64,000 nt of DNA from Daphnia pulex (GCF_021134715.1 NC_060024.1:5456001-5520000); one strand, 5' to 3'; positions 45,286 to 55,791 are shown, counted from the stretch's first letter. A program made the numbers and translations. The notes: generated by a model from the letters alone, not told the origin.

Positions 45286-48200
45286 ATGTCGTCTTCGTTG
45301 AGGGCTCCTGAACCTTTTTCTTTCGGGGCCAGTGATTTGGCGGCCCAGTGGGGTATGTGGCGTAAACAGTTTTCGTGGTACTTGGTGGCTACAAATAGCG
45401 GCCTTAACGTGGATGAAGAGCAAATGGTGGGCGTGCTCATCACTCTTCTTGGCAGTGAGGGCCTCAAAATTTACGAAACTTTTGTGTTCAATCCAGCCAC
45501 CGATGCCAGAAAAATTGAGCCGGTGTTAGACAAATTCACTGCCCATTTTGAGCCCCGACGTAGTGAAGTTTTCGAGCGTTTTAAATTCCTGCGTCGTCAT
45601 CAACTCCCTGGTGAAACTTTTGATGCGTGGTTGATTGATCTTCGTGGTCTCGTGAACTCATGTGGCTATGGTACTGGTGTTGATTCGGTCTTACGGGACC
45701 AGATAGTACTCGGTGTGGCTGATCCTTATGTCCGTGAAAAGCTGTTGTACGAAAAAGATTTGCTGCTCGCCACTGCGTGTGAAATTGTGCGTGCATGTGA
45801 GTCATCGAAAGCCCAGCTCAGCCAAATCAACACACCGTCGACAGCAGAAGCCGCTCACGCCATTCAGAGTCGACCTGGTGGCCGGAAGGTTGAGAGAAAG
45901 CCGGATTCATCATTCAGAGCTCAGCATGAGCAGCAGCCGTCCGCTAGTCAACACTCAGCCCAGCAGTATCCCAAGTGTAAAGATTGCGGTCGTTCCCATA
46001 GAAAAAATCAGTGTCGGGTCACGAATGTTACGTGTTTTAATTGCAACGTGGTCGGCCATGTATCTAGTTGCTGTCCGAATCCACCCAAGCCCCGCCAGAT
46101 GTCGTCACGTCAAGCACCAAGCCCCGCGGCCAAAGTTCATGCTGTGGAGGAGGAGACGCACTGGATTGGTGATGTCGATCGTGGCGGTACGGCGATGGCC
46201 CTCCCGCGGTCGGTTGAAGAAAGTTACTACGTCTCTCATGCCATAACGTCATCTGGTGGTGAATCTGAGTGGCGCCAAGAAGTGACAGTAGATGGCGTTA
46301 AAGTTAACTTCAAGCTTGATTCGGGCGCCACATGCAACATTCTGCCGTATGAGTCATTTTCTCGGCTGCCCAAAACACGCCGCTGTCTTCGCCCTGGGCC
46401 CATTGTTCGCAGTTATCGTTCACAAGATGGCCTCTTACGCGTGCTCGGATTGCACACAGCCAAAGTGGTTCACAGAGGCGCTTTATTTGTCATCGACTTT
46501 GTCGTAGTTGACGAGCCTGGCCAGCCACCCCTTCTAGGACTCCCGTCTTGCGACAAGCTGAACTTGATTCGGCGAGTCGATGCTGTTCAGTCGCCAGTAG
46601 AAGCTCCGCTGCCGCCAATCGTCGTGGAATTTATGGACGTCTTCGAAGGATTAGGTAAATTACCTGTCGAACACGACATTAGGCTGCTGTCGGGTGCTAA
46701 TCGCGTGGATCCTGTTGTGTGTGCAGCCAGTCGACTTCCGTTCCGGCTGGAGGATCGCGTTTTCAAGAAATTGGACGAAATGGTCAACGACAAAATCCTC
46801 ACCCCCGTGCAAGAGCCAACTGAGTGGGTCAGCCGAATGATGGTGGTGGGAAAGCCGGACGGTGATGTCCGTATTTGTCTGGACCCGTTTGAGCTCAACA
46901 AGGCTATTCAACGTCAACATTTTGCCGTCCCCACCATTGAGCAGCTGTTCAGCAAGTTGGGTAAGGCTCGATATTTTTGCAGCCTTGATGCTGCGTCTGG
47001 TTTTTATCAGATTCCTTTGTCCGATGCAGCGTCCTATTTGTGCACAATGGCCACTCCGAAAGGCCGTTATCGCTTCCTCCGGCTGCCGTTTGGGTTGAAG
47101 TCAGCCCCTGAAATTTATCTTCAGACGATGAACGACTTGTTTGGAGACCTGCCCGGTGTCCTCATCTATTTTGATGATTTCCTTGTAACGGGTGAAACGG
47201 AAGAGGAACTACTCGCCAACCTTCGTCAAGTGTTTGTACGCTGCCGTCTCCATGACTTGAAGCTTCAGTTAAAAAAGTGCAAATTCTTCCTCCAGGAGCT
47301 CCCGTGGCTAGGCCATGTTATTGGCCAGGGAATTTTAAAGCCGGACCCTCTCAAAATTTCGGCGATTGTGGAAATGCCTGATCCGACTTGTCCGGCTGAT
47401 CTCGTCCGTCTCCTGGGCATGGTGACATACCTGGACAAATTCTGCCAAAATCTCGCGGGTCTGACACGACCCTTACGTGACTTACTCAAAGCAGACGCAG
47501 CGTGGGTGTGGGAAGAGCCCCAGAAGATGGCCCTTGGTCAGCTTAAAAGTGCATTGTCGTCTCTTCCAGTGCTACGACTGTTTGACCACTCACTGCCCTT
47601 GGTTGTGTCCGTTGATGCGTCTCCCGTCGGCATCGGTGCAGTGTTGCTTCAAAATAACCAGCCGATCGCGTACTCGTCAACGTCGTTAACCGATACTCAA
47701 AAACGGTACTTTCAGATCGAAAAGGAGCTGTTGGCGGTCCAGTTTGGACTCATGCGCTTCCGGCAGTACGTCTATGGCCAAATGGTGGTGGTTGAAACCG
47801 ATCACAAGCCGTTGGTTGGCCTCCTGGAGAAGCCCATTGCGTCTTGTTCCCCGAGAATCCAGCGGATGCGTCTTCAACTCCAGCGATTTGATTTCCAGCT
47901 CGTCTACAAGCCGGGCAAGGAGCTGTTTATCGCCGACACGCTTAGTCGGGCTCCGTCGCCCCGCCTCTTTACCGATGACATCACTCAAGACTGCGAGGAG
48001 CAGGTTCACGCTGTTCTTGACCTGATAATTCCTCATGATTCAACTCGTGTCAAGTTTGCTGCAGCAACAATGGCAGACCCGACTCTCCGTCTCCTGAAAG
48101 AAGTCCTTCGGCGTGGATGGCCTGATCACAAGGCCCAGTGTCCGGTGGCCGTTAAGCCGTTCTGGCCAGTACGCCACCACTTGTCTGAAGCTGATGGTCT

Positions 48201-49569
48201 GCTACTCAATGGCAGCCGGTTGGTGGTTCCGATTTCGCTTCGGCAGGAAGTGTTGGCCGGAATACACGACGGCCATTTTGGAGAGGTGAAGTGCATCTTA
48301 CGGGCCAAGTCAGCCGTTTATTGGCCCGGGTGTGACGAGCAAATTCGCAACATGGTGGCCAGCTGTTCGACCTGCCAAACGCATCGCCATCGAAACCCAG
48401 CGCAGCCTCTTCGTCCAGTGCCGTTGCCGGTTCATGCATTTCAGTGGGTGTCGGCTGACATTTTTCTACATGGTGGCGTCAACTACCTCCTGATTGTTGA
48501 CGCATATAGCAAGTGGCCGGCATGCGTTCCGTTGCGCAGTTTATCATCGTCGTCCGTCGTCGCCGAAATGGAACGCATATTTAGTGACTTTGGCGTTCCG
48601 GAAATTGTCATGTCCGACAATGGCTCTCAGTTCGATTGCGCCGAATTTCGAGAGTTCTGCGAGGGCCGTGCCGTTCGGTCAGTGACGTCCAGCCCAACCT
48701 ACGCACAGTCCAATGGTCTGGTGGAGCGCCACATACAGACAGTAAAAAAGACGCTCCTAAAAATGTTTACGGATGGCCGATCTCTGTGGGAGGCCTTGGC
48801 GGCCATTCGGTCAACTCCAATATCGTCGGAATTGCCGTCTCCGGCAGTGTTATTGCAGGGACGCCACCTTCGTGGCAGCTTGCCGTTTCTGCAGGATCGT
48901 CTGGCTCCACAATTTGTATCTGCCAAGTTCGTTCACGGCCAGCTCCAGCGTCGTCAGGCTACGGCTTGTTTTACTCACGGCGGTCGTCCGGATGTTCGTG
49001 GGTCGGCGCTCATTATCGGTCAACGTGTCCGGGCGTTCGTCTCTGGATTGTGGTTACCAGGTGCCGTCGAAGCTGTTTGCAGCGAACCGGACTCATATGT
49101 CGTTCGGTTGGCGGATGGGCGAGCCTTTCGTCGGACGCGCCGCGATATAAATCTTGACAACTCGCCGTCGGCAGGATTGGCCGTGGGTCAACAGAGTGGT
49201 GGTGCTGCTGTAGTCCCGTCAGCTGTTCGCGGTTATCGCCCCGCCCCTGCTAATCATCTACTGCCGGCCCTGTCTTGGTCTCCGCCTGGTCCGCCTGCCC
49301 GCGCTGTGAATGTTCCAGTTGCCCAGCCGCTTCCGGTAGCCCTGGGTCAACCGTCAACGGCACCACAGCCTCCGCCAGTAGTTGTCAACCCGGCGCCCGG
49401 CCCGGCATCCCCTGCTAGGCCACGTACGGCGTCCGTCTCAACCGACCAGCGTGCTGCCGTCCAGCGGCCCTCTGTCCAGCCCCCCCTGGCTGTGTCAAGT
49501 CCGCTGGCCGTCGCGCCTCATCGTCCGGGCTCGACTCGCTCTGGTCGCCCTTACCTCAAACCGTCTTAA
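45286..49569 (+). CDS. Gypsy gag-pol polyprotein
   Basis: 1427 residues from the ATG at 45286; the frame is open upstream only from a GTG at 45181. Order: gag (retrotransposon gag-like helices, residues ~1-200), two Cys/His knuckles (CKDCGRSHRKNQC ~230 and CFNCNVVGHVSSCC ~248), aspartic protease LDSGATCNILP (~343), reverse transcriptase with VGKPDGDVRICLD (~520) and active site YFDD (~628, in place of the common YVDD), RNase H beginning VVSVDAS (~773), integrase zinc finger (HDGHFG to CSTCQTH, ~994-1030), and DD35E catalytic residues at SADIF, SDNGSQFD and LVERH (~1057, 1110, 1145). A Pro/Ala-rich tail of ~200 residues follows. Gag and pol are fused in one frame with no frameshift site. Confidence 0.95.
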   Translation: MSSSLRAPEPFSFGASDLAAQWGMWRKQFSWYLVATNSGLNVDEEQMVGVLITLLGSEGLKIYETFVFNPATDARKIEPVLDKFTAHFEPRRSEVFERFKFLRRHQLPGETFDAWLIDLRGLVNSCGYGTGVDSVLRDQIVLGVADPYVREKLLYEKDLLLATACEIVRACESSKAQLSQINTPSTAEAAHAIQSRPGGRKVERKPDSSFRAQHEQQPSASQHSAQQYPKCKDCGRSHRKNQCRVTNVTCFNCNVVGHVSSCCPNPPKPRQMSSRQAPSPAAKVHAVEEETHWIGDVDRGGTAMALPRSVEESYYVSHAITSSGGESEWRQEVTVDGVKVNFKLDSGATCNILPYESFSRLPKTRRCLRPGPIVRSYRSQDGLLRVLGLHTAKVVHRGALFVIDFVVVDEPGQPPLLGLPSCDKLNLIRRVDAVQSPVEAPLPPIVVEFMDVFEGLGKLPVEHDIRLLSGANRVDPVVCAASRLPFRLEDRVFKKLDEMVNDKILTPVQEPTEWVSRMMVVGKPDGDVRICLDPFELNKAIQRQHFAVPTIEQLFSKLGKARYFCSLDAASGFYQIPLSDAASYLCTMATPKGRYRFLRLPFGLKSAPEIYLQTMNDLFGDLPGVLIYFDDFLVTGETEEELLANLRQVFVRCRLHDLKLQLKKCKFFLQELPWLGHVIGQGILKPDPLKISAIVEMPDPTCPADLVRLLGMVTYLDKFCQNLAGLTRPLRDLLKADAAWVWEEPQKMALGQLKSALSSLPVLRLFDHSLPLVVSVDASPVGIGAVLLQNNQPIAYSSTSLTDTQKRYFQIEKELLAVQFGLMRFRQYVYGQMVVVETDHKPLVGLLEKPIASCSPRIQRMRLQLQRFDFQLVYKPGKELFIADTLSRAPSPRLFTDDITQDCEEQVHAVLDLIIPHDSTRVKFAAATMADPTLRLLKEVLRRGWPDHKAQCPVAVKPFWPVRHHLSEADGLLLNGSRLVVPISLRQEVLAGIHDGHFGEVKCILRAKSAVYWPGCDEQIRNMVASCSTCQTHRHRNPAQPLRPVPLPVHAFQWVSADIFLHGGVNYLLIVDAYSKWPACVPLRSLSSSSVVAEMERIFSDFGVPEIVMSDNGSQFDCAEFREFCEGRAVRSVTSSPTYAQSNGLVERHIQTVKKTLLKMFTDGRSLWEALAAIRSTPISSELPSPAVLLQGRHLRGSLPFLQDRLAPQFVSAKFVHGQLQRRQATACFTHGGRPDVRGSALIIGQRVRAFVSGLWLPGAVEAVCSEPDSYVVRLADGRAFRRTRRDINLDNSPSAGLAVGQQSGGAAVVPSAVRGYRPAPANHLLPALSWSPPGPPARAVNVPVAQPLPVALGQPSTAPQPPPVVVNPAPGPASPARPRTASVSTDQRAAVQRPSVQPPLAVSSPLAVAPHRPGSTRSGRPYLKPS

Positions 49570-49884
49570 TTGTCTGTATTTGATTCCGTGTCCGTTGTCC
49601 TGGCTGCTTTGCTAGTGACACGTTTGGCCGTTTTGCTCTACGTTCACTCATGGAATTCGTCGTCTAATTCTCAATTTTTCTCTCTTCCTGTGTCTCGTCT
49701 CATTGTTCATGTCATGTCGTGTTCTTGTCTCATTGTTCGTTTCATTGTGTTCATTTTCTGGTTTTCGTCCCATTGTTCATCTCATGTCGTGTGTTCTCAT
49801 TGTTCATTTCATTGTGTTTGTTCTCTTGTTCGGCGTGTTAGTTCTTGTCGTTTATTTGTGTGTAATCAGTGTGCAAGGGGGAGA
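49570..49884 (+). other. Gypsy 3' untranslated region with polypurine tract
   Basis: T-rich sequence with repeated TCATTGTTCATxTCAT motifs, ending in the polypurine tract AAGGGGGAGA (49875-49884) directly before the LTR. Hydrophobic frames here are by-products of the T-rich repeats. Confidence 0.75.
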
Positions 49885-49989
49885 TGTTGTAGAATCTAGC
49901 GCTAGATGGCGTGCCACCTAGAGTGGGCATATCCCCTCGATGCAGAGCCCAATACAAGCAGTCTTAGACACACACTTGTCTTTATAACA
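49885..49989 (+). repeat. Gypsy 3' LTR (105 bp)
   Basis: Identical by eye to 45019-45123 and followed by the CCAAT target duplication. Confidence 0.95.
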
Positions 49990-49994
49990 CCAAT

Positions 49995-51255
49995 GATGAT
50001 CAAGATGTCCAAGAGCGGCGCAGTCGACGGTTTCACTCTGCCAGCAGGAACCCAACCTCCTATAGAACACTGTCACGAGTGCGCAGCGGCCAAGGCAAAG
50101 CGCACTCCCTTCTACAGCAGCACCTCAGATAGGTCCTCCCGCATTGGTCAACTGATTTTCTCCGACGTCTGGGGTCCAGCTCAAGTGAAGAGCCTCGGAG
50201 GTGCCCTCTACTGCTGCACCGTGAGAGACGACTTCAGTGATTTCCGCGTCGCATACTATCTCAAGACGAAGGATCAAGTCGCGGGTGCAATTTTGGATTT
50301 CATTCGTCTACTTCACACTCAGACAGGACAACTGGTCGAGTGCGTGCGGACCGACGGCGGCAAGGAGTACGAGTCGAACGACTTTGAACAGCGACTGAAA
50401 AAGAAGGGCATCAGGCACGAGACCTCCGTTCGCCATTCGCCTCAACAAAATGGCTCAGCCGAAAGAGACAACAGGACGCTCTTCGAAGGGACTCGCGCCT
50501 TGTTGCACTCCAACAAGTCTCTTCCTCTCTCGCTCTGGGCCGAAGCAACAAATCACAAGATCTACATTTTGAACCGATCTATCTCCACCACTTGCCCAGA
50601 TGTGACACCGTACGAAGCATGGTTCAAAAAGAAGCCAAATCTTTCGACGCTCAGGGCCTTCGGAAGGGAGTTCTACGTTTTGATTCCCAAGGCAATTCGT
50701 ACAGGCAAACTCGAGCCCGTTGGAAATCTGGTCTACTTCGTCGGCAACTCCGACACTCAGAAAGGAGAGAGATTCTACGATCCGTCTACCGGAAAAGTTA
50801 ACACGAGCTGCGACGCTTCACCGGCTCATCACGTCTACGCTCCACGTCTCCCCTCCGTCGACTTACAGAAAGACACTCAAGTCTTCCCACAGGTTCATCC
50901 CAACACCGACGAACAAGTAACTACAATTTTCCAACCGCCTGAAGATCCTCGAGACGACACGGTGCCTACCTCTCCGCTCATCTTTCCTTTAAGCAGTCAG
51001 CCTGAGTCTCCCTCTTTTCCACCTCCAACAAAGAAAGGAAGACTGGTACGGACGCGCACGGCCTTAGAAGAAGAAAACCTAATAGACGCGCCTGCGGTTC
51101 CAGATCCCCGTCGCTCGTTGAGAATCAAGACGCCAAAAGTCATCAAGAGCATGAAGGCAGCCGACGGCACCAAGTACGCGACAGCCCGATCGACGGAGAA
51201 TGAAGTACCGGATCAATATCAAGACGCCGTGGCCTCTAAACAAGCAAAGGAATGA
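49995..51255 (+). pseudogene. Copia integrase (continuation after gypsy insertion)
   Basis: The reading frame resumes after the target duplication with the end of the integrase zinc finger (EHCHECAAAKAKR), then catalytic blocks FSDVWGP, RTDGGKEYES and HSPQQNGSAERDNR, giving the D, D, E set of Copia integrases. A Pro-rich linker leads to the TGA at 51253-51255. The same frame continues beyond this stop as reverse transcriptase. Confidence 0.92.
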
Positions 51256-52776
51256 ATGGGTGCCACACTGAAAGAATACAATTCACTGCAAACGACCGAG
51301 ACCTACACGGAAGTCGATCGGCCGAAAGACCGTTCAGTGATCAAAACCAGGTGGACCTACAAGCTGAAGCCGGGCTTCAAAGGAAGCCCACCAATCTACA
51401 AGGCTCGTTTCGTGGCGAAAGGCTACACGCAGGAGCCCGATGTCGACTACACGTCATCCGAAACGTACGCCCCGACCCTGAAGGTCGACTCTCTTCGAGT
51501 GCTGCTCTCCATTGCTGCCGTCCACGACTTGGAACTCACACAACTTGACGTCAAGACCGCCTTTCTCTGCGGATCTCTGACCGAAGAACTGTACATCGAG
51601 TTGCCAGAAGGGTTCACTAAACCAGGAAAAGTCGGTCGGCTCAATCATCCAATCTACGGACTGATTCAGTCAGCGTACAACTTCAACGAGACCTTCGACG
51701 GCTATATTGTCAAGTACGAACTGATCCGTTCCAACTACGACCCGTGTCTCTACTATCACATTGGAAAGGACCCGAACGACATCACTCTGTTCGGGATTTG
51801 GGTCGACGACGGCATCCTGGCAACAAAGACGCTAGAAAAGGCAACAGCCATCATCCAGCACCTGGAGCAGTACCTTGAGATGACCTCGAGACCAGCCGAC
51901 ATCTTCATCGGCCTCGAGATCACAAGGAACCGCGAAGAGAGGAAACTCTACATCTCTCAAGGCACCTACGTCCGTTCACTGCTGGAGAAATTCAGGATGA
52001 CAGACTGTCATCCCCGTAACGTACCAGCTGATCCCTGCTCTCGCCTCAGCGCCAGAGACCGCCCACAGAACAGTGGTAAACCTCCGCTCACAACGACACC
52101 TTACCGCGCCGCAGTCGGCGGCCTCATGTACGTAGCAAAGATGACACGCCCCGACGCCTTGTTCGCCGTCAACGCTTGCTCCCGGCAAAGTATCGACCCC
52201 GGAGTACCTCACTGGGAGGCAATCAAGTGGATCTTGGCCTATCTGGCAGGCACAATCGACTTTGGGATCTGCTACGGAGGGACAGGCATCACAAATCATC
52301 TTGTCGGCTACTCCGATTCTGATTTCGCAGGTTGCGAGGACACCCGGCGATCCACCTCCGGTCTAATATTCATTTTGAATGAAGGCGCGATCTCTTGGAC
52401 CTGTCATCTTCAGAAGCCGATCGCACTTTCAACCGCCGAAGCAGAATACTACGCAGCCGGACACGCCAGCAAAGAAATCGCGTGGCAAAGAAATCTGTTG
52501 GAGGAGATCGGATTTAAACAACAGGAGCCTACGCCTCTTCTTTGCGACAACAAAAGCGCCATCATGATGGTTCACAATCCGGTCTTCCACGCAAGGACGA
52601 AGCACATCGAGTTGAAGTACCACTACATTCGCAAGGAGTTCAAACAAAAGAACATCCGTCTTCTGTCCGTCTCATCCGCAGACGAATTGGCCGACTTCCT
52701 CACGAAGCCCTTGAAGGTAGAAGCACTTCGACTGAACAGGGAACGCATCGGTGTCTGCAGCTTGCCTCGAAGCTAA
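51256..52776 (+). pseudogene. Copia reverse transcriptase and RNase H
   Basis: 506 residues in the same frame as the integrase, separated only by one TGA. RT blocks: IKTRWTYKLKPGF, YKARFVAKGYTQ, YAPTLKVDSLRVLLS, LDVKTAFLCGSL and active site WVDDGIL (Tyr replaced by Trp in the usual YVDD). RNase H: LSTAEAEYYAAG, CDNKSAI, RTKHIELKYHYIR and ADFLTKPL. It ends normally, 115 bp before the polypurine tract and 3' LTR. With the preceding stop it can only be made by readthrough or internal initiation. Confidence 0.93.
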
Positions 52777-52880
52777 AAACAAAATTCAAATTTTCGTATT
52801 TTTTCTTTCTTATTATTCTCCTTACGTCTAACACTTCTCAATTCTTTCAAAATTAAACACCTAGATCAACACGCTCAGAT

Positions 52881-52890
52881 TGAGGGGGAG
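52881..52890 (+). promoter_or_regulatory. Copia polypurine tract
   Basis: TGAGGGGGAG immediately precedes the 3' LTR and would prime plus-strand synthesis. Confidence 0.85.
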
Positions 52891-53234
52891 TGTTAAGTTA
52901 ACAATCCTCCGCTAGGGGGACTATCCTCGATTATGCACAACGACTCTCAATCGTTGTCATCGTCTTTCTGACGTTCTATTACGTGTGTGTGTCTTCTCTT
53001 TCTTATGGTGAACACTTTGTTCGTTCAGCATCCCACCTAGATTATTATCTTACAAGTGTCTCTGTATTCTGTGCTAGTGGACTGCGATCAAAGGTAATAT
53101 GTTATATCAATCTACCCTCTTTACAATAAGAGATGGCAGCCCTCTTGATGTCAAGAGACGGCATGTTTCCTCAATGTTGAGATGGTAATAAACAAGATGA
53201 AAAGTAATGTCTATCCCTTGATCATAATCTAATA
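52891..53234 (+). repeat. Copia 3' LTR
   Basis: 344 bp identical by eye to the 5' LTR, followed by ATCAT. Confidence 0.95.
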
Positions 53235-53239
53235 ATCAT

Positions 53240-53665
53240 GAATTCTTAACTGGCCGACCAAAGTTGTAAAAAGAACATACCAGCAGGATAGCCTTGGACC
53301 ATAATTCACAACTGTAATCCCTCGAGTTGAATCCCATCTGGAATGTAGCACTACTGTTATAATCCAGTCATCGTGCTGAACCAATGAGTAATTTTGAATC
53401 ACTATCCAAACATCATGAAAAAGACATTATAATTAATAATACAATAATCACCGACCAACTTATCTGAATTGCGTAACTTAAAACAGAGTCCTTCATGACT
53501 AATATTGAATCACCACACAACATTGTGCTGAACAGAATGAACTATCATCATTGCAGAAAGATGTCACATATCAGCTACTATTTAACTGCACTGCTGCACA
53601 TGGTGAAATGGATTGACCTAGTCTAGGACCCACACATTCTGTAAAAATTAGTTGAGATTAATGTA
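53240..53665. other. Intergenic; no gene seen
   Basis: Unique-looking AT-rich DNA between the Copia and the nested DNA-transposon block. Confidence 0.4.
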
Positions 53666-54222
53666 ATTTACCATGGTAAAATCTATTGCACTCCGGAGTC
53701 CGGAGCGCTCTAGTGTCAAAAGTGGCTATTGCACTCCGGAGTCCGGAGTCCTCTAGCGTCAAAAGTGGCTATTGCACTCCGGAAAGGAAACATGTAGTAC
53801 TTTCATTTGGCGGCGAATGGCATTCTGTTTCTGTGTTTTGAAATTTGAATGGTTTTTATTTGAATTCAAAATAAATAACAACCAAATATATTTGAATTTC
53901 ACTAATAAATACAAATAGTCGGATAATGATAGTAGTAAGATGGAATTTATATTTAGTTATTGTTAACTTAGCTAGAGTACTATGTCCAACATTGAATCAG
54001 TACCTTAAAATTCAAATTGTAAATATAGTTAAGTGTCTCGCAACAGGAATAAAGGAGAATTTATAAAACATATCAATTCAGGGTGATATTTCTTGTTAAC
54101 AATTTAAACTTCTTGCTCTATTTGCTAAGGTGTTACCACAATTCCTACGCACGCAAAATTCTTCATAAGCCTCGATATCAATATCACCAAAAGGATTGGA
54201 AATCAGGTATTTCATTGCAGTT

Positions 54223-54676
54223 TATATTACACAGAGATCATTATATTCAAAGTAAGGATTTAGACAGGTTGTTAAACACGCTATAAACACACGACATAGT
54301 GAGTCACCCTCAGACACCCCCTTACTTGCCTGAAGGTCGAGCCGGAATTCTCAGAACGGGGCTTCGAGGGGTTCTTTGTGACCTTTAAACGCATTGACCA
54401 GCAACTCACTATTTCTGCTGATTGATTCACACGTAACGTGTGATTCAGCTATATTACACAGAGATCATTCTATTCAAAGTATAAATTTAGGTTGTTAAAC
54501 ACGCTATAAACACACGCCATAGTGAGTCACCCTCTGTCGCCCCCTTACTTGCCTGAAGGTCGAGCCGGAGTTCTCAGAACGGGGCTTCGAGTTCGAGGGG
54601 TTGTTTGTGACCTTGAAACGCATTGACCAGCAACTCACTATTTCTGCTGATTGACACGTAACGTGTGATTCAGCTG
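54223..54676. repeat. 227-bp tandem direct duplication
   Basis: Two units start TATATTACACAGAGATCAT (54223 and 54450) and share CACGCTATAAACACACG, GAAGGTCGAGCCGGA and AACTCACTATTTCTGCTGATTG. They are close but not identical, with small indels (GTTCGAG extra in the second). The duplication lies inside the outer element. Confidence 0.85.
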
Positions 54677-55034
54677 ATTTCACGCTATAAACCATGCAAT
54701 GTCCGTGTCCCTTATTCCAATAAACTAACAGCTAGACAAGTCTTTCATATCTTGAAACAAAACAATACATAACTAAGTTAACATGCAGTTTCCCAGAGTT
54801 GCCGTTCGCTCACCATTTGGTGATCAACGCTCTCGCTCTTGATCACTTGAAATTTATGGTCAATTCGCTCCAATCGCTCGACGTTTATGAAGTGATCAAT
54901 CGCTGATCGAAATCGCTCAAATCGCTCACCAAAACATTGTATTTCTGGAATGACTCCACTGTCCATCAAAACAAATACAAATCTTGTTACACAGTTATTT
55001 CCTGTTACTTCTAGTGCTCGTTTTTGATGGATTA

Positions 55035-55791
55035 GGGGCTGTCCATATATTACGTAACGCGATGAGGGGGGGGAGGGGGTTGCAAAAAGTGTTACGAAAT
55101 GTTACAGGGGGGGAGGGGGGGAGTTTTGAAAACGTTACGTAGCAAGGCCGAAAATTTTTTTCAATTAAAAAAAGTTAAAACAGTGGCAAAAATATCGATT
55201 TCCCACGCTAAAATGTAACTAAAATGGTTCGTCTGTTTAGTTTTTTGTTTCCCACGAATAAACACAGGAAATACAATTCCCCTGTAAGTGTGCCAGTTAG
55301 AACTCGGCCTGTGAGAGTTGCAGCTCGTAGGCAACGAGAACTAATGGCAGTGATTGCTATGCATGAAGAGAATGGAGAACACGTAGAATGGGTTGACGAA
55401 GACGAGCTCGATGTCACTGGTATCATTCTGCCCCAAGAAGAAGACGGAGATGACAACCCAATGCCAGTTATTACTATGGAAGAGCATTTCACGGGTGTCT
55501 GGGAGGAAGAAAATTAAGTTTTTTCGTTCGTTTCAGTTTGATAGCCTACTCCGCTATCGCCTTCATCTTCTTTATTGAGCCTATCTAAGAGTTTGTACCA
55601 TGTAACATCAAATACATGGCTTTAATCAAGAAAATTTTGTATTTTGTATTTTTAAATGCACTTGGGGGGTTTTGTTTTTTGTTACGTAATTAGAACGGGG
55701 GGTGTCTGTTTTTTTGTTACGATCCGTGACAAGGGGGGAGGGGGGGTCCAAAAAGGTGAAAAATTGCGTTACGTAATATATGGACAGCCCC
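55035..55791. mobile_element. Harbinger-like short TIR element with a small ORF
   Basis: 757 bp with ends GGGGCTGTCCATATATTA (then CGTAAC) in inverted orientation and TTA on both sides (55032-55034, 55792-55794). Three-base TWA/TTA duplications and G-rich termini fit PIF/Harbinger. G-tracts of 7-9 bases occur just inside both ends (55063-55125, 55665-55750). It lies in the last exon of the hAT transposase. No transposase is encoded. Confidence 0.75.
55224..55517 (+). CDS. Small acidic ORF inside the Harbinger-like element
   Basis: 97 residues: a hydrophobic, basic start (MVRLFSFLFPTNKHRKYN), a basic middle (RTRPVRVAARRQRELMAVIA) and a strongly acidic end (EWVDEDELDVTGIILPQEED). The frame is open across the centre of a short element that carries no transposase. 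I do not recognise a family. It may be a remnant of a transposon accessory protein or a captured exon. Expression is unproven. Confidence 0.35.
   Translation: MVRLFSFLFPTNKHRKYNSPVSVPVRTRPVRVAARRQRELMAVIAMHEENGEHVEWVDEDELDVTGIILPQEEDGDDNPMPVITMEEHFTGVWEEEN

Larger units (their letters stand above)
45019..49989 (+). mobile_element. Ty3/gypsy retrotransposon nested in the Copia
   Basis: 4971 bp bounded by identical 105-bp LTRs (45019-45123, 49885-49989) and a CCAAT target duplication (45014-45018, 49990-49994). One long frame encodes gag-pol. PBS and polypurine tract are both present, and no lesion is visible, so the copy looks complete. Very short LTRs and the K02A2.6-like integrase region recall the mag group, but clade assignment needs a tree. 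Confidence 0.97.
43060..53234 (+). mobile_element. Ty1/Copia LTR retrotransposon carrying a nested gypsy
   Basis: Two LTRs of 344 bp (43060-43403, 52891-53234), flanked by ATCAT target duplications (43055-43059, 53235-53239). Without the nested element and its duplication the Copia is about 5.2 kb, the usual family size. Domain order gag, protease, integrase, reverse transcriptase, RNase H identifies Copia. The pol gene is interrupted by the gypsy insertion and separately by one TGA, so this copy is not expected to be autonomous although its LTRs look new. Confidence 0.97.

Noticed and set aside
49570-49921. Hydrophobic frames after the gypsy gag-pol that look like a small envelope
   Set aside because: They arise from T-rich repeats in the 3' UTR, lack signal peptide, cysteine pattern or fusion motif, and one runs into the LTR.
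54083-54286. 67-residue frame in the outer element
   Set aside because: It lies across the inner end of the TIR and the start of the 227-bp duplication; no motif.
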